DNA from: Sediminibacterium sp.
GTDB lineage: Bacteria; Bacteroidota; Bacteroidia; Chitinophagales; Chitinophagaceae
Length of the DNA stretch: 7,997 nucleotides
Assembly: GCA_028288645.1 (NCBI GenBank)
Contig: JAQBNJ010000495.1
Span: forward strand, 1 to 7,997
Reading direction: 5' to 3'
In this document: positions 1-6,744 of the stretch, one piece after another
Numbering within the stretch: position 1 is the first letter of the stretch
Layout: every line of letters starts with the position of its first letter
Position numbers and translations under genes: made by a program
The notes under the pieces: generated by a model
The model's input: the letters and a program-made list of their open reading frames with translations, nothing else
The model's database searches: none
What the model was told of the DNA's origin: nothing

Positions 1-839
1 GGTTGCAAAACAATATTGATTACAGCTACCGGTTAGAAGGTTATGATCCTGCATGGTCCGCACCCACATCCAAAACAGAAAAAGAATACACCAATCTGCC
101 GGAAGGAGGATATACGTTCATGGTAAAGGCTTATGACAACCTTGGTAATGAATCCGAAGCCGTCAGCTATCGTTTTGTGATCCAACCTGCCTGGTACAAA
201 ACAGTGTGGGCCTATCTCTTTTATACAGTATTGTTGATAGTCTTGCTTTACCTGGGATATAAATGGCAGAAAAGAAAATTCACCAGGCAGAAGCTGCGGT
301 TTGAAGAAGAACAGAAACGCTTAAAATACATTCATCAACTGGAAGTGGAGAAAAATGAAAAAGAGATCATCCAGTTACAGAATGAAAAACTGGTGAATGA
401 AGTGATCTATAAAAATAAAGAGCTCGCCGATGTAAGCATGCACCTTGTGGAAAGAAGCGATGCGCTTATTAAAGTGAAAGATGAACTGCAACGCCTGCAC
501 AAAAAAACCGGCGGCAACCACGATGTAAAAAAAGCACTCGAACTGGTTAACGAGATCGAAAAAAACAATTCCAACTGGGAACAGTTTGCAGCACATTTTG
601 ACGAGATCAATAACGATTTCATCAAAAAATTAAAAACAAGATTTCCTGGTTTAACAAGCACGGACCTGAAGGTCTGCACCTACCTGCAGTTGAAACTGGC
701 AACAAAAGAAATTGCACAACTGATGAATATTTCGGTAAGAGGTGTAGAGATCAGCAGGTACCGGCTGCGAAAAAAACTACAGCTTTCTACAGGCCAGACT
801 CTAAATGATTTTCTAAACGAGATCCATATCACCGAATAA
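1..839 (+). CDS. SusR-like membrane regulator, C-terminal part (Y_Y_Y domain, TM, coiled coil, LuxR-type HTH); 5' end outside window
   Basis: This is the C-terminal 278 codons of a larger gene. The first in-frame codon, TTG at position 3, is an internal leucine and not a start. Residues of the visible part: about 5-61 form a triple-tyrosine (Y_Y_Y, Ig-like) domain with YRLEGYDPAWS and the late YTFMVKAYDNLGN strand. Residues 66-86 are one hydrophobic membrane helix. Residues 90-165 are a charged K/E-rich coiled coil. Residues 217-260 form a LuxR/GerE-type helix-turn-helix (LTSTDLKVCTYLQL, then KEIAQLMNISVRGVEISRYRLRKKL). In known Bacteroidota relatives (SusR type) this tail follows a periplasmic beta-propeller and couples ligand sensing outside the inner membrane to DNA binding inside; the propeller would lie left of the window. 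No histidine-kinase core is present in the visible part. The target genes cannot be told from this window. It converges on the cytochrome gene, 43 bases from its end. The family call is firm; the ligand is unknown. Confidence 0.88.
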   Translation, partial: LQNNIDYSYRLEGYDPAWSAPTSKTEKEYTNLPEGGYTFMVKAYDNLGNESEAVSYRFVIQPAWYKTVWAYLFYTVLLIVLLYLGYKWQKRKFTRQKLRFEEEQKRLKYIHQLEVEKNEKEIIQLQNEKLVNEVIYKNKELADVSMHLVERSDALIKVKDELQRLHKKTGGNHDVKKALELVNEIEKNNSNWEQFAAHFDEINNDFIKKLKTRFPGLTSTDLKVCTYLQLKLATKEIAQLMNISVRGVEISRYRLRKKLQLSTGQTLNDFLNEIHITE

Positions 840-882
840 AACCAGGGATCCAGCTCATGCACTCCTGTTTATAGCATGATGA

Positions 883-2094
883 TCATTTGTATACCGCAAT
901 ACGATGCGTTCTTAAATAATAAGGAAGATTCTTTGCAGCCGTACCATCTTTAAAAGAAATTAATTTAGACGTTTGCAGGGGCATATGACAGGTAACACAA
1001 CTGATCTTTTCCAATTCAGCATTATTTTTTGTCTGTTCCATCTTTTTCATAAAACCCTCAGCATGAGCAGACTGCTGATGACAGTTCATACATTTCGAAA
1101 TAAATACGCTGTTGTTGTTTCTTTGCGGTTCATGCGGATTGTGGCAGGTGCCGCAGGTCATATTGGTTTGCTGAAAACATTTGCTCGACTGAAGCAACTG
1201 CATTTGCCTGCCATGCACATCAGCCTGGGAATTGTTCATAGACCCGAACCCAAACTCCGGAAAATAAAAATTAGCTAACGTATCCCCCGGAATGAATGAA
1301 AAAATGGACCTCTGTGCTGACCGGTCATTTCCTGAATGACAGGTTGCACAAACATCTAACTGCTGCTGGCGGCTCAACGATTTTATTCCCGTGATATACT
1401 TTGCAGTTTTAACCAACGGATTCTCCTGCTGAAATTTTACATGGGCCGCAGCAGGTCCATGACATCTTTCACAGTCTATACCATATATAAGCGTGCCGGG
1501 ATAAAACTTATCTCTTACCGACAGAGGGCCCGATGGCACATCCTCTTTTGCTATATAAGTAGCATGGCACTGAAAACAACCGTTTATGATCAACCTGTCG
1601 AACTTCGGATGATTGGTTGGAAACCCCGGGCTGTTTGCCCAGGTATTCATGCCGCTGTAATAAGTAAGCGGCAATTGAAATAATTGATCGCCATCCCAAC
1701 TGCCATATGTTTGCGCTTTTTCTGCGGAACCAAAAGAAATATCGAACCGGCGGCTGGTTTCTTTTGCATCCTTTACAAAGAGCGCCTGGAAAAAAACATT
1801 ATTATTTTCTTCCAAACGGACATGGCTCGAGTCCATATAATAAAAATACTTTTTTGAAGTATCCGCTATTTTCTTCAGCAGGCTGCTGTTAATTGCCGAT
1901 GAGGTCTTGTAGTGATTGGTATGAGGAAAGGAAGCCGCTATTTTCTGATGACATCCTACACATGTAGACATTCCCGCATATTGTTCCCCTCTCGGATCTT
2001 TTGTTTTTTGTGAATTATCCTCAAAACATTTTGAAAAGAAAATAACAATAAGAATAACAACACTCATTACAAGAACAGTCTTCGTATATCGCAT
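883..2094 (-). CDS. Exported heptaheme cytochrome c (multiheme, cytochrome c554-like)
   Basis: A complete 403-residue protein. Residues 7-20 are a strongly hydrophobic stretch after a short basic N-terminus, giving a signal peptide or membrane anchor. C23 follows in an SKC context, a poor lipobox because of the lysine at -1. Seven covalent haem sites (CXXCH) begin at C45, C173, C208, C249, C314, C335 and C366. Isolated histidines (for example H91, H163, H218, H294, H321 and H397) could serve as distal haem ligands. The motifs CERCHGPAAAHV and TNHYKTSS resemble the large family of periplasmic multiheme cytochromes that includes cytochrome c554-like proteins. It therefore probably carries electrons at the outer face of the inner membrane, but substrate and redox partner are not visible. 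The ATG at 2094 is chosen because the hydrophobic segment follows directly; there is no Shine-Dalgarno sequence. It is probably a single-gene unit: a terminator separates it from tlpA and the regulator converges on it. Confidence 0.9.
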   Translation of the reverse strand: MRYTKTVLVMSVVILIVIFFSKCFEDNSQKTKDPRGEQYAGMSTCVGCHQKIAASFPHTNHYKTSSAINSSLLKKIADTSKKYFYYMDSSHVRLEENNNVFFQALFVKDAKETSRRFDISFGSAEKAQTYGSWDGDQLFQLPLTYYSGMNTWANSPGFPTNHPKFDRLIINGCFQCHATYIAKEDVPSGPLSVRDKFYPGTLIYGIDCERCHGPAAAHVKFQQENPLVKTAKYITGIKSLSRQQQLDVCATCHSGNDRSAQRSIFSFIPGDTLANFYFPEFGFGSMNNSQADVHGRQMQLLQSSKCFQQTNMTCGTCHNPHEPQRNNNSVFISKCMNCHQQSAHAEGFMKKMEQTKNNAELEKISCVTCHMPLQTSKLISFKDGTAAKNLPYYLRTHRIAVYK

Positions 2095-2260
2095 GGCACT
2101 AATTTAGATAAAAAAACTGCCAAATAGAAATGTTGGAAAAGGTGTGCTGGTTGGTAAACTACCGCCGCCAAAAGTGATGGCTTTGATTTAGATACAACCC
2201 CTTATGGAAGTATATTAAAACAAGAGGTCTTAAATACCATCCTCTTTCCGATCTTGCCGT
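2095..2260. other. Upstream region of the cytochrome gene, no gene seen
   Basis: Between the cytochrome start and the terminator I see no convincing coding sequence on either strand; all frames are broken by frequent stops. The segment should hold the cytochrome promoter. On the minus strand, the complement of 2121-2128 reads TCTATTTG, seven of eight to the Bacteroidota -7 consensus TAnnTTTG apart from one mismatch at the second base. It lies 26 bases before the ATG, but no matching TTTG element is present at the expected -33 distance. Treat the promoter position as unproven. Confidence 0.4.
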
Positions 2261-2294
2261 AAATAAAAAGGGCGGGTGATGAAGATCTCCCGCC
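2261..2294 (-). terminator. Rho-independent terminator, minus strand
   Basis: Read on the minus strand, GGCGGG (2294-2289) pairs with CCCGCC (2276-2271). Inside, GAT and ATC can pair around a CTTC loop with one A-A mismatch. The hairpin is followed at once by CTTTTTATTT (2270-2261), a good U-tract. On the plus strand the hairpin is followed by GTTCCTTAA, so minus-strand use is much more likely. The nearest intact gene it could serve is tlpA, which ends about 540 bases upstream. It also lies only 10 bases after the stop of the LytTR remnant, which suggests that it was built for that lost gene. Confidence 0.8.
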
Positions 2295-2304
2295 GTTCCT
2301 TAAA

Positions 2305-2478
2305 CTAACTGTTGCGCCCTGAGGCACCTATTATACAATGAGAAACTGTATGGACCATCCATGATTTGGATTCAGTTACCAGTTTAATATACCCACGGAA
2401 ACTTTCTACATAGAGTAATTCAGTGAGTTCTATGCGTTCGCATTTTCGGTTGGATCGTATAAAAAAGAAACTATTCAT
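2305..2478 (-). pseudogene. LytTR DNA-binding domain, N-terminal half only (57 codons)
   Basis: A short minus-strand ORF from ATG at 2478 to TAG at 2305. Residues 4-46 read like the first half of a LytTR domain: FFFIRSNRKCERIEL is the first strand region, LTELLYVESFRGYIKLVT is the conserved I-x-Y-I/V-E...Y-x-K core, and WMVHTVSHC matches the strand and helix that follow. A full LytTR domain has about 100 residues. Here the sequence departs after about residue 48 (CIIGASGRNS) and stops, so the C-terminal recognition part is missing. LytTR domains bind DNA as the output part of response regulators or as small stand-alone regulators; this half should not bind normally. The ATG overlaps the stop of the preceding short ORF (ATGA), and a terminator follows 10 bases later. 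Most likely a deletion remnant; a genuine micro-protein is less likely. Confidence 0.55.
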
Positions 2479-2654
2479 TGTTCTGTATTTTGATCAGTCC
2501 ATTGAAAGGACACCCTATCCGGCAATGATTTGAATCGGTTCATAATTCGGGCACGTTTGGTATTGTCCAGGCTAATAAACACAATTGAAGTTTGCATGTC
2601 ACCTGCTTTTATTTCGCACCTTGTATCTTCTCTTATGCAGACATTTATGATCTC
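2475..2654 (-). pseudogene. Unrecognised short open frame before the LytTR remnant
   Basis: A minus-strand frame open from just after a TAG at 2655-2657 to a TGA at 2475-2477. Its only ATG is at 2597, giving 40 residues that begin MQTSIVFISLDNTKRARIMN. The frame is also open for 19 codons before that ATG, which suggests a piece of a longer lost gene. The hydrophobic strand followed by LDNTKRARI is faintly like the N-terminus of family-25 glycosyltransferases, but it is too short to claim. The TGA overlaps the ATG of the LytTR remnant (ATGA), as in a translationally coupled pair. A weak AGGTGA lies just before the ATG at 2597. I do not recognise the gene. Confidence 0.25.
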
Positions 2655-2826
2655 CTAACGGCGTAGTCACCCTGCAGGTTTAACACCATGTTCTTTGCCG
2701 CGGCGACCATAGTTGTCTAAGTTACTGGCAAATTATTATTGGTACCGGTGTTGTTTAGTACACCCGATCCCTGTTGCAACAACCAAAAAATAAATATTTT
2801 GAAAATAACGGGCATGGCTTAAGCAT
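2645..2826 (-). pseudogene. Possible frameshifted remnant of a small exported protein or lipoprotein
   Basis: Directly after tlpA, the minus strand shows signal-peptide-like pieces spread over three frames. From ATG at 2826 the frame gives MLKPCPLFSKYLFF. A second frame over the same bases gives IYFLVVATGIGCTK, resembling a lipoprotein signal with a cysteine, although glycine at -3 is atypical. A third gives NNTGTNNNLPVT, a low-complexity linker like those that follow lipoprotein cysteines in Bacteroidota, then a stop and about 23 further open codons ending at 2645. Together they would read like the start of a lipoprotein with at least two frameshifts and a stop. AT-rich DNA can give this impression by chance, so confidence is low. 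Confidence 0.22.
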
Positions 2827-2835
2827 ATTAAAAAA

Positions 2836-3969
2836 TCAATTGAATATTTCTGCTAATTTTTTATGCAGTTCATCTCCCCTAATGTTTTTGGCAATGATTT
2901 TACCAGTTGGGTCAATTAGGAAATTCACTGGAATACTCTTAATGCCATATTTTTTAACAACCTCGTTGTCCCAAAATTTCAAATCAGAAACCTGTGTCCA
3001 TGTCAAGCCATCTCTTTCGATAGCTGCCAGCCAGTCTGCTTTTTTTCCAGGTCTGTCTAATGATATACCCAGTATGGTAAAATTTTTGTCTTTATAAGTG
3101 TTAAACGCTTTAACCACATTCGGGTTTTCTGCACGGCATGGAAGACACCATGAAGCCCAGAAATCAAGCAGAACATACCTTCCTTTGAAGTCCGACAATT
3201 TAATCGGCTTATCATTCACATCATTCTGTATAAAATCCATCGCCATCGCACCAACGACAGTGCTTTTCGCTGCAACAAAGCGTTGTGCAAGTTCTTTACC
3301 CACTTGCGTATTTTTCAATGCTGGTTCGAGCGCATTAAAAGCGTTTTCTGCGTCAACAATTTTTGCGGGATCTGCAATTAGTTGGCCAATTGCCGATAAA
3401 CTGATATAAGATTTTGGGTTATTCATAGCATAATTCAAATATATTGGTGCCATACCTTTCGCAACATCCTTAAACCGCTGTTGGAAGGGATGCAACAAGG
3501 CTGTATCCTTCTTTTGTTCGGGCGTCCATTTGGCATATTCTACATTAATTGTGTCGAGCTGGTCAGTCACTATCTTAAGCATGGCAATTAATTTTTTTTC
3601 CTCCACATAAATCAAAGACCCAGTTATCACTGCGTTTTTTAAAGAATCTGCGCTATTAACTATTATTGATGCGGGCTCGATATAAAGCGAAATCGCATCC
3701 AGGATTTGTCCAGGAAGCGGGGGGCTTACATAAGGATTCTTATTCAAAAACAAATTCCCCCTGGCTGGGTCTGTTATCGTACCCTTGAAGGTAAAACTGC
3801 CGTCGACAACCGAAGCAGAATCAGTTACGCTATTACCGAAGGTTTTATATACCAGGTAAATTTTATCACCTGTTTTTAAGCCTTTGATCGTTCCTTTTAC
3901 GGTAAAAGGTTTCTGTGCAAATACTGCTAGAGGCAGAAACGCGACAGCAGTTAAAAGTAGTTTTTTCAT
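2836..3969 (-). CDS. Periplasmic TlpA/ResA-type thiol-disulfide oxidoreductase with DUF4369-like N-terminal domain
   Basis: A complete 377-residue protein. Residues 1-18 are a classical signal peptide (MKKLLLTAVAFLPLAVFA, cleavage likely before QK). Residues 22-110 form a beta-rich domain typical of DUF4369 (TVKGTIKGLKTGDKIYLVY, then DGSFTFKGTI). Residues 120-245 are helical. Residues 250-377 are a thioredoxin fold of the AhpC/TSA-Redoxin type: VLLDFWASWCLPC holds the active-site CLPC at 275-278, and SIPVNFLID holds the cis-proline P347. Such proteins reduce or exchange disulfides in the periplasm; some relatives keep apocytochrome haem-binding cysteines reduced. The length is normal for the Bacteroidota TlpA group. 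The gene lies 70 bases after the double MutS gene on the same strand and is probably co-transcribed. The heptaheme cytochrome next door is a conceivable client, but nothing here shows that. No Shine-Dalgarno sequence is evident; the upstream bases are AT-rich. Confidence 0.92.
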   Translation of the reverse strand: MKKLLLTAVAFLPLAVFAQKPFTVKGTIKGLKTGDKIYLVYKTFGNSVTDSASVVDGSFTFKGTITDPARGNLFLNKNPYVSPPLPGQILDAISLYIEPASIIVNSADSLKNAVITGSLIYVEEKKLIAMLKIVTDQLDTINVEYAKWTPEQKKDTALLHPFQQRFKDVAKGMAPIYLNYAMNNPKSYISLSAIGQLIADPAKIVDAENAFNALEPALKNTQVGKELAQRFVAAKSTVVGAMAMDFIQNDVNDKPIKLSDFKGRYVLLDFWASWCLPCRAENPNVVKAFNTYKDKNFTILGISLDRPGKKADWLAAIERDGLTWTQVSDLKFWDNEVVKKYGIKSIPVNFLIDPTGKIIAKNIRGDELHKKLAEIFN

Positions 3970-4004
3970 TTTTATTTTCGTTTGTTATTTACAATTCGTA
4001 TATC

Positions 4005-4041
4005 AATAAATGAAAAGAATGTTGTTACGTTTTCATTTATT
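4005..4041. repeat. Perfect 12-bp inverted repeat between mutS-like and tlpA genes
   Basis: AATAAATGAAAA at 4005-4016 and its exact reverse complement TTTTCATTTATT at 4030-4041 are separated by 13 bases. The right arm overlaps the stop codon of the mutS-like gene (4040-4042), and the left arm lies about 36 bases before the tlpA start. In RNA it forms a long but AU-only-rich hairpin with no following U-run on the minus strand, so it is not a standard terminator. It may be an mRNA-stabilising or attenuating hairpin, or an operator for a dimeric regulator. The repeat is seen directly; its function is an inference. Confidence 0.6.
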
Positions 4042-6742
4042 AAAGTTTATTAAAAACTGATTTGGTAGCTCGCATGTCAATTGAGTGCGAATTGTTACTT
4101 GCCTCAATTCCAAGCAGTTTCATAATCCCTTCATTTTCTATGATGATCATGCCCTGTCGATCATTGGTGATACCCTCTCTTATTTGGTATGTATATCGAG
4201 GTACTCCTCCTTCTTCCATTACCGTGGGCAAATATGAAAATTGAATATTACTGCTATCCTTCTTCAGTGCTTCACCCACTTCGATTATATGGGTAGAAAT
4301 AATGAAAATACAATTTCGATACTTCGAAAAAGCAGTGGTTACTGCGAGCGTAGCATCATATGCATCCTTCACGTTCGTGCCCTTAAAAAGCTCGTCAAAC
4401 ACCACCACTAGATTTTTGCCGCTGCTCACTTCTTCTGCAACCTCTTTCACCCTTAAAACTTCAGCATAATAATGACTATACCCCTTATTTAGATTATCTG
4501 ATACGTTAATTGAAGAAAACAGGCCATCATAGACAGAGAATTGCATTTTTTCTGCAGCTACCGGGAATCCCATTTGTGCCAGGTACACCGCAATGCCAAA
4601 TGATTTCATAAGGGTCGACTTTCCAGCCATATTAGCACCTGTTAGAAATATTACATTGTTGCTCCTGTCGATGGAAAATGGATTAGCAATCGCATTTTCC
4701 AGGCCTGGATGCCAAAGTCTGCTTGCACTTAAAGAACGCTTTTCAGAAGGAAGCGCTTTTGCGTAGGAAAAGCCCCGATCACGGGCAACATTGCTCACAG
4801 CTATATAGACATCCAGTTGATAAATAGTCTTTAAAACAATCTCTATTTCTTTTCGCATTGTCTTACGAAGTAACTGGTCATACCTCGCAATATTGATAGT
4901 GGATAGTTGTTGATTGCCCTGCTCCGTAGTAAGCCAGGCCAAACGTTTATCATTAAGGATTGCCACAGCTTCTTTTACCATGGCAGAGTCTAATGTTTTT
5001 AGAAAATTGCGTAAGGTTAAAAGCATTTCGATTGTGGCCAGGAGGCCTGAATGAATAGCTCGATATTGTTCATCACGAACAAGCGATTCCATAATTTTCT
5101 TTAGGAATATCTGTGCAGAAGCAGTAAGGAAATTCCCGGAAACACTTCCGCTCAGGTAATGCTCTGCCTGCTCAAAAGATTCTTTACTGATTGGAAAACG
5201 GGTTTTTTTTTGCTGAAAAAATTGGAAAATATCCGAACGTTCATTTATCTTCTCAGATTCTGTCATGGGGTTTCGGAACATGTCTTCCAGCAGCCGCTCC
5301 CCGCCGGGTGTCTTAACCTTGTTAAAAATACCGAAGATGGAGTTTGCTCGAAACTTTCCTAGAAGATTAAGATCTTCGAACGTTTGTTGATCAGCGATAA
5401 AATTCTTAACAGATTTATATTTAGCTATGCCCGCTTCAAGAATATCCAGTATTCCTTCATTCTTAACAATCAACATACCATGGCGGTCGGCCGTAATCCC
5501 GTTTTCCAATTCATAAGTATACACAGGCTGGCTATTGCTCATGTAAGTAGGCAGATATTTAAACAACACATTTGGACAGGAAACTTTAAGTATCTCACCT
5601 GCTTCCACAATGTGCGTGGAAATTAAAAACAGGCTACTGTTTCTTTTAGCGAACCCTTTAACTACCTGAATAGTTCCTTCATGTGCATCTTTCACATTGG
5701 TTCCACGGAATAATTCATCGAAAACGATAAACAGGTTTTTATTTTGGTTTAACTCCTGTGCAATTTTCTTAATACGTAGTACTTCTGCATAAAAATGACT
5801 AGTTCCCATGCCCAAATCATCAGGTAGGTTAATCGTTGTGAAAATTCCATCCATTACAGAAAATTCCATACCTGCTGCGGGTACCGGAAAACCAAGATGT
5901 GCAACATATATCGCAATACTCACTGCCTTCATTAAAGTAGATTTTCCGGCCATATTTGCTCCGGTAAGGAAAAGGACATTACGTTGTTGATTGATGTCAA
6001 TTGTATTTGGCACTGCATTGTTCACCTGCGGATGATATACTCCTTCAATTTTTAGTACTGGTTTATCATTAGGCAGTGCCTTAGGGAACACAAAACTCTT
6101 CTTTTGGGCTGTGTATGCCACGGAAAGATATACGTCCAATTGATACATATGGCGCAACAATGCAAGTACAGATTGGCGATGCTGAAAGCGTAACAATCCG
6201 TCATAGATGACAAGTTGATTATGCGACAACTTGCCCTGTATTTCGGCAAGAGAAGCAAAATCTGGTTGCTCAACTATGTTATTAATTAAGGTTCTTTCGG
6301 CTGCATAGGCGTGGCCTGCATTTAACTGCAACGAGTGTATAAATGATAGTACAATCTTCAAAAGCTCCATCAACGCGTTTACACCTTTGTAGATTTGTTG
6401 TGTTTGAATATCGGTACCAATCACATTGCCGATTCTCTTACCTATAGAGTTTTGTGCGCCAAGCCTGGTTCGTTCATCCAGGTTAGCAATATAAATTTCT
6501 ATCTCATCAAACAGGGAACTTTTAAAAGGAAAATTGATGTTTGCTATAGCAAAAGCACGTATGGTTTCACTTCGTTGGTTGATCATTTTGTAGTCTGACA
6601 AAGGATGACGAAACATCTCCTCTAAAAGAGCTGTACCACCTCTTGTGATACAGCGGTTAAAAATCTCAAATATGGAGTTGGCACCATATTTTCCGAAAAT
6701 ACTTAAATCTTCCAGGGTTTGTTTATCTGTGATGAATGCCAT
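4040..6742 (-). CDS. Double MutS-like ATPase: two complete MutS core plus ATPase modules fused in one chain
   Basis: The start is ATG at 6742 (MAFITDKQTLEDL), 2 bases after the upstream stop, giving 900 residues. A longer reading from 6811 would overlap the upstream gene and adds 23 residues unlike the family. Module 1 (3-447) and module 2 (448-880) align from their first residues: FITDKQTLEDLSIFGK against FIADQQTFEDLNLLGK. Each has a helical lever/core and a MutS ABC-type ATPase. Walker A, GANMAGKST, is at 261-269 and 702-710. Walker B, VFDELF, has D342/E343 and D783/E784. The signature loops are GTSHFYAEV and GYSHYYAEV. The switch histidine in STHI is H377 and H818. The N-terminal mismatch-recognition and connector domains of true MutS are absent. 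Single-module relatives of about 440 residues are known in Bacteroidota as MutS-related proteins of unclear role. MutS ATPases act as dimers, so this chain could form its own composite ATPase pair. Both sites look intact. The substrate is unknown. Confidence 0.88.
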   Translation of the reverse strand: MAFITDKQTLEDLSIFGKYGANSIFEIFNRCITRGGTALLEEMFRHPLSDYKMINQRSETIRAFAIANINFPFKSSLFDEIEIYIANLDERTRLGAQNSIGKRIGNVIGTDIQTQQIYKGVNALMELLKIVLSFIHSLQLNAGHAYAAERTLINNIVEQPDFASLAEIQGKLSHNQLVIYDGLLRFQHRQSVLALLRHMYQLDVYLSVAYTAQKKSFVFPKALPNDKPVLKIEGVYHPQVNNAVPNTIDINQQRNVLFLTGANMAGKSTLMKAVSIAIYVAHLGFPVPAAGMEFSVMDGIFTTINLPDDLGMGTSHFYAEVLRIKKIAQELNQNKNLFIVFDELFRGTNVKDAHEGTIQVVKGFAKRNSSLFLISTHIVEAGEILKVSCPNVLFKYLPTYMSNSQPVYTYELENGITADRHGMLIVKNEGILDILEAGIAKYKSVKNFIADQQTFEDLNLLGKFRANSIFGIFNKVKTPGGERLLEDMFRNPMTESEKINERSDIFQFFQQKKTRFPISKESFEQAEHYLSGSVSGNFLTASAQIFLKKIMESLVRDEQYRAIHSGLLATIEMLLTLRNFLKTLDSAMVKEAVAILNDKRLAWLTTEQGNQQLSTINIARYDQLLRKTMRKEIEIVLKTIYQLDVYIAVSNVARDRGFSYAKALPSEKRSLSASRLWHPGLENAIANPFSIDRSNNVIFLTGANMAGKSTLMKSFGIAVYLAQMGFPVAAEKMQFSVYDGLFSSINVSDNLNKGYSHYYAEVLRVKEVAEEVSSGKNLVVVFDELFKGTNVKDAYDATLAVTTAFSKYRNCIFIISTHIIEVGEALKKDSSNIQFSYLPTVMEEGGVPRYTYQIREGITNDRQGMIIIENEGIMKLLGIEASNNSHSIDMRATKSVFNKL
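4103..5401 (-). repeat. MutS module 2 of the fused gene (diverged internal duplication)
   Basis: Codons 448-880 of the double MutS gene, beginning FIADQQTFEDL. The core segment (about 530-640) is the most diverged from module 1, while FLTGANMAGKSTLMK is identical in both. A unique tail of about 20 residues (NNSHSIDMRATKSVFNKL) follows the module. Confidence 0.85.
5402..6736 (-). repeat. MutS module 1 of the fused gene (diverged internal duplication)
   Basis: Codons 3-447 of the double MutS gene. The module runs from FITDKQTLEDL through the ATPase to KYKSVKN, where module 2 begins with no linker. The two copies are clearly homologous along their whole length but strongly diverged outside the ATPase motifs, so the duplication is old rather than a recent assembly effect. 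Confidence 0.85.
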
Positions 6743-6744
6743 AT

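Noticed and set aside
855..879. Inverted repeat TCATGC / GCATGA between the convergent regulator and cytochrome genes
   Set aside because: Only 6 bp with a 13-base loop and no U-run on either side; too weak to call a terminator, although a shared terminator would be expected in this gap.
973..1278. Plus-strand 101-codon ORF opposite the cytochrome
   Set aside because: It lies wholly antisense to the cytochrome gene, whose seven CXXCH motifs prove the other strand, and it has no recognisable domain.
2121..2160. Bacteroidota-type promoter for the cytochrome gene
   Set aside because: A near-match to the -7 element exists, but there is no -33 TTTG at the right distance; not strong enough to annotate as a promoter.
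2774..3097. Plus-strand 107-codon ORF over the end of tlpA
   Set aside because: Antisense to the conserved thioredoxin-fold region of tlpA; no start context or family resemblance.
5938..5962. Possibility that one MutS module is a dead ATPase
   Set aside because: Both Walker A motifs (GANMAGKST) and both Walker B DE pairs are intact, as are the switch histidines.
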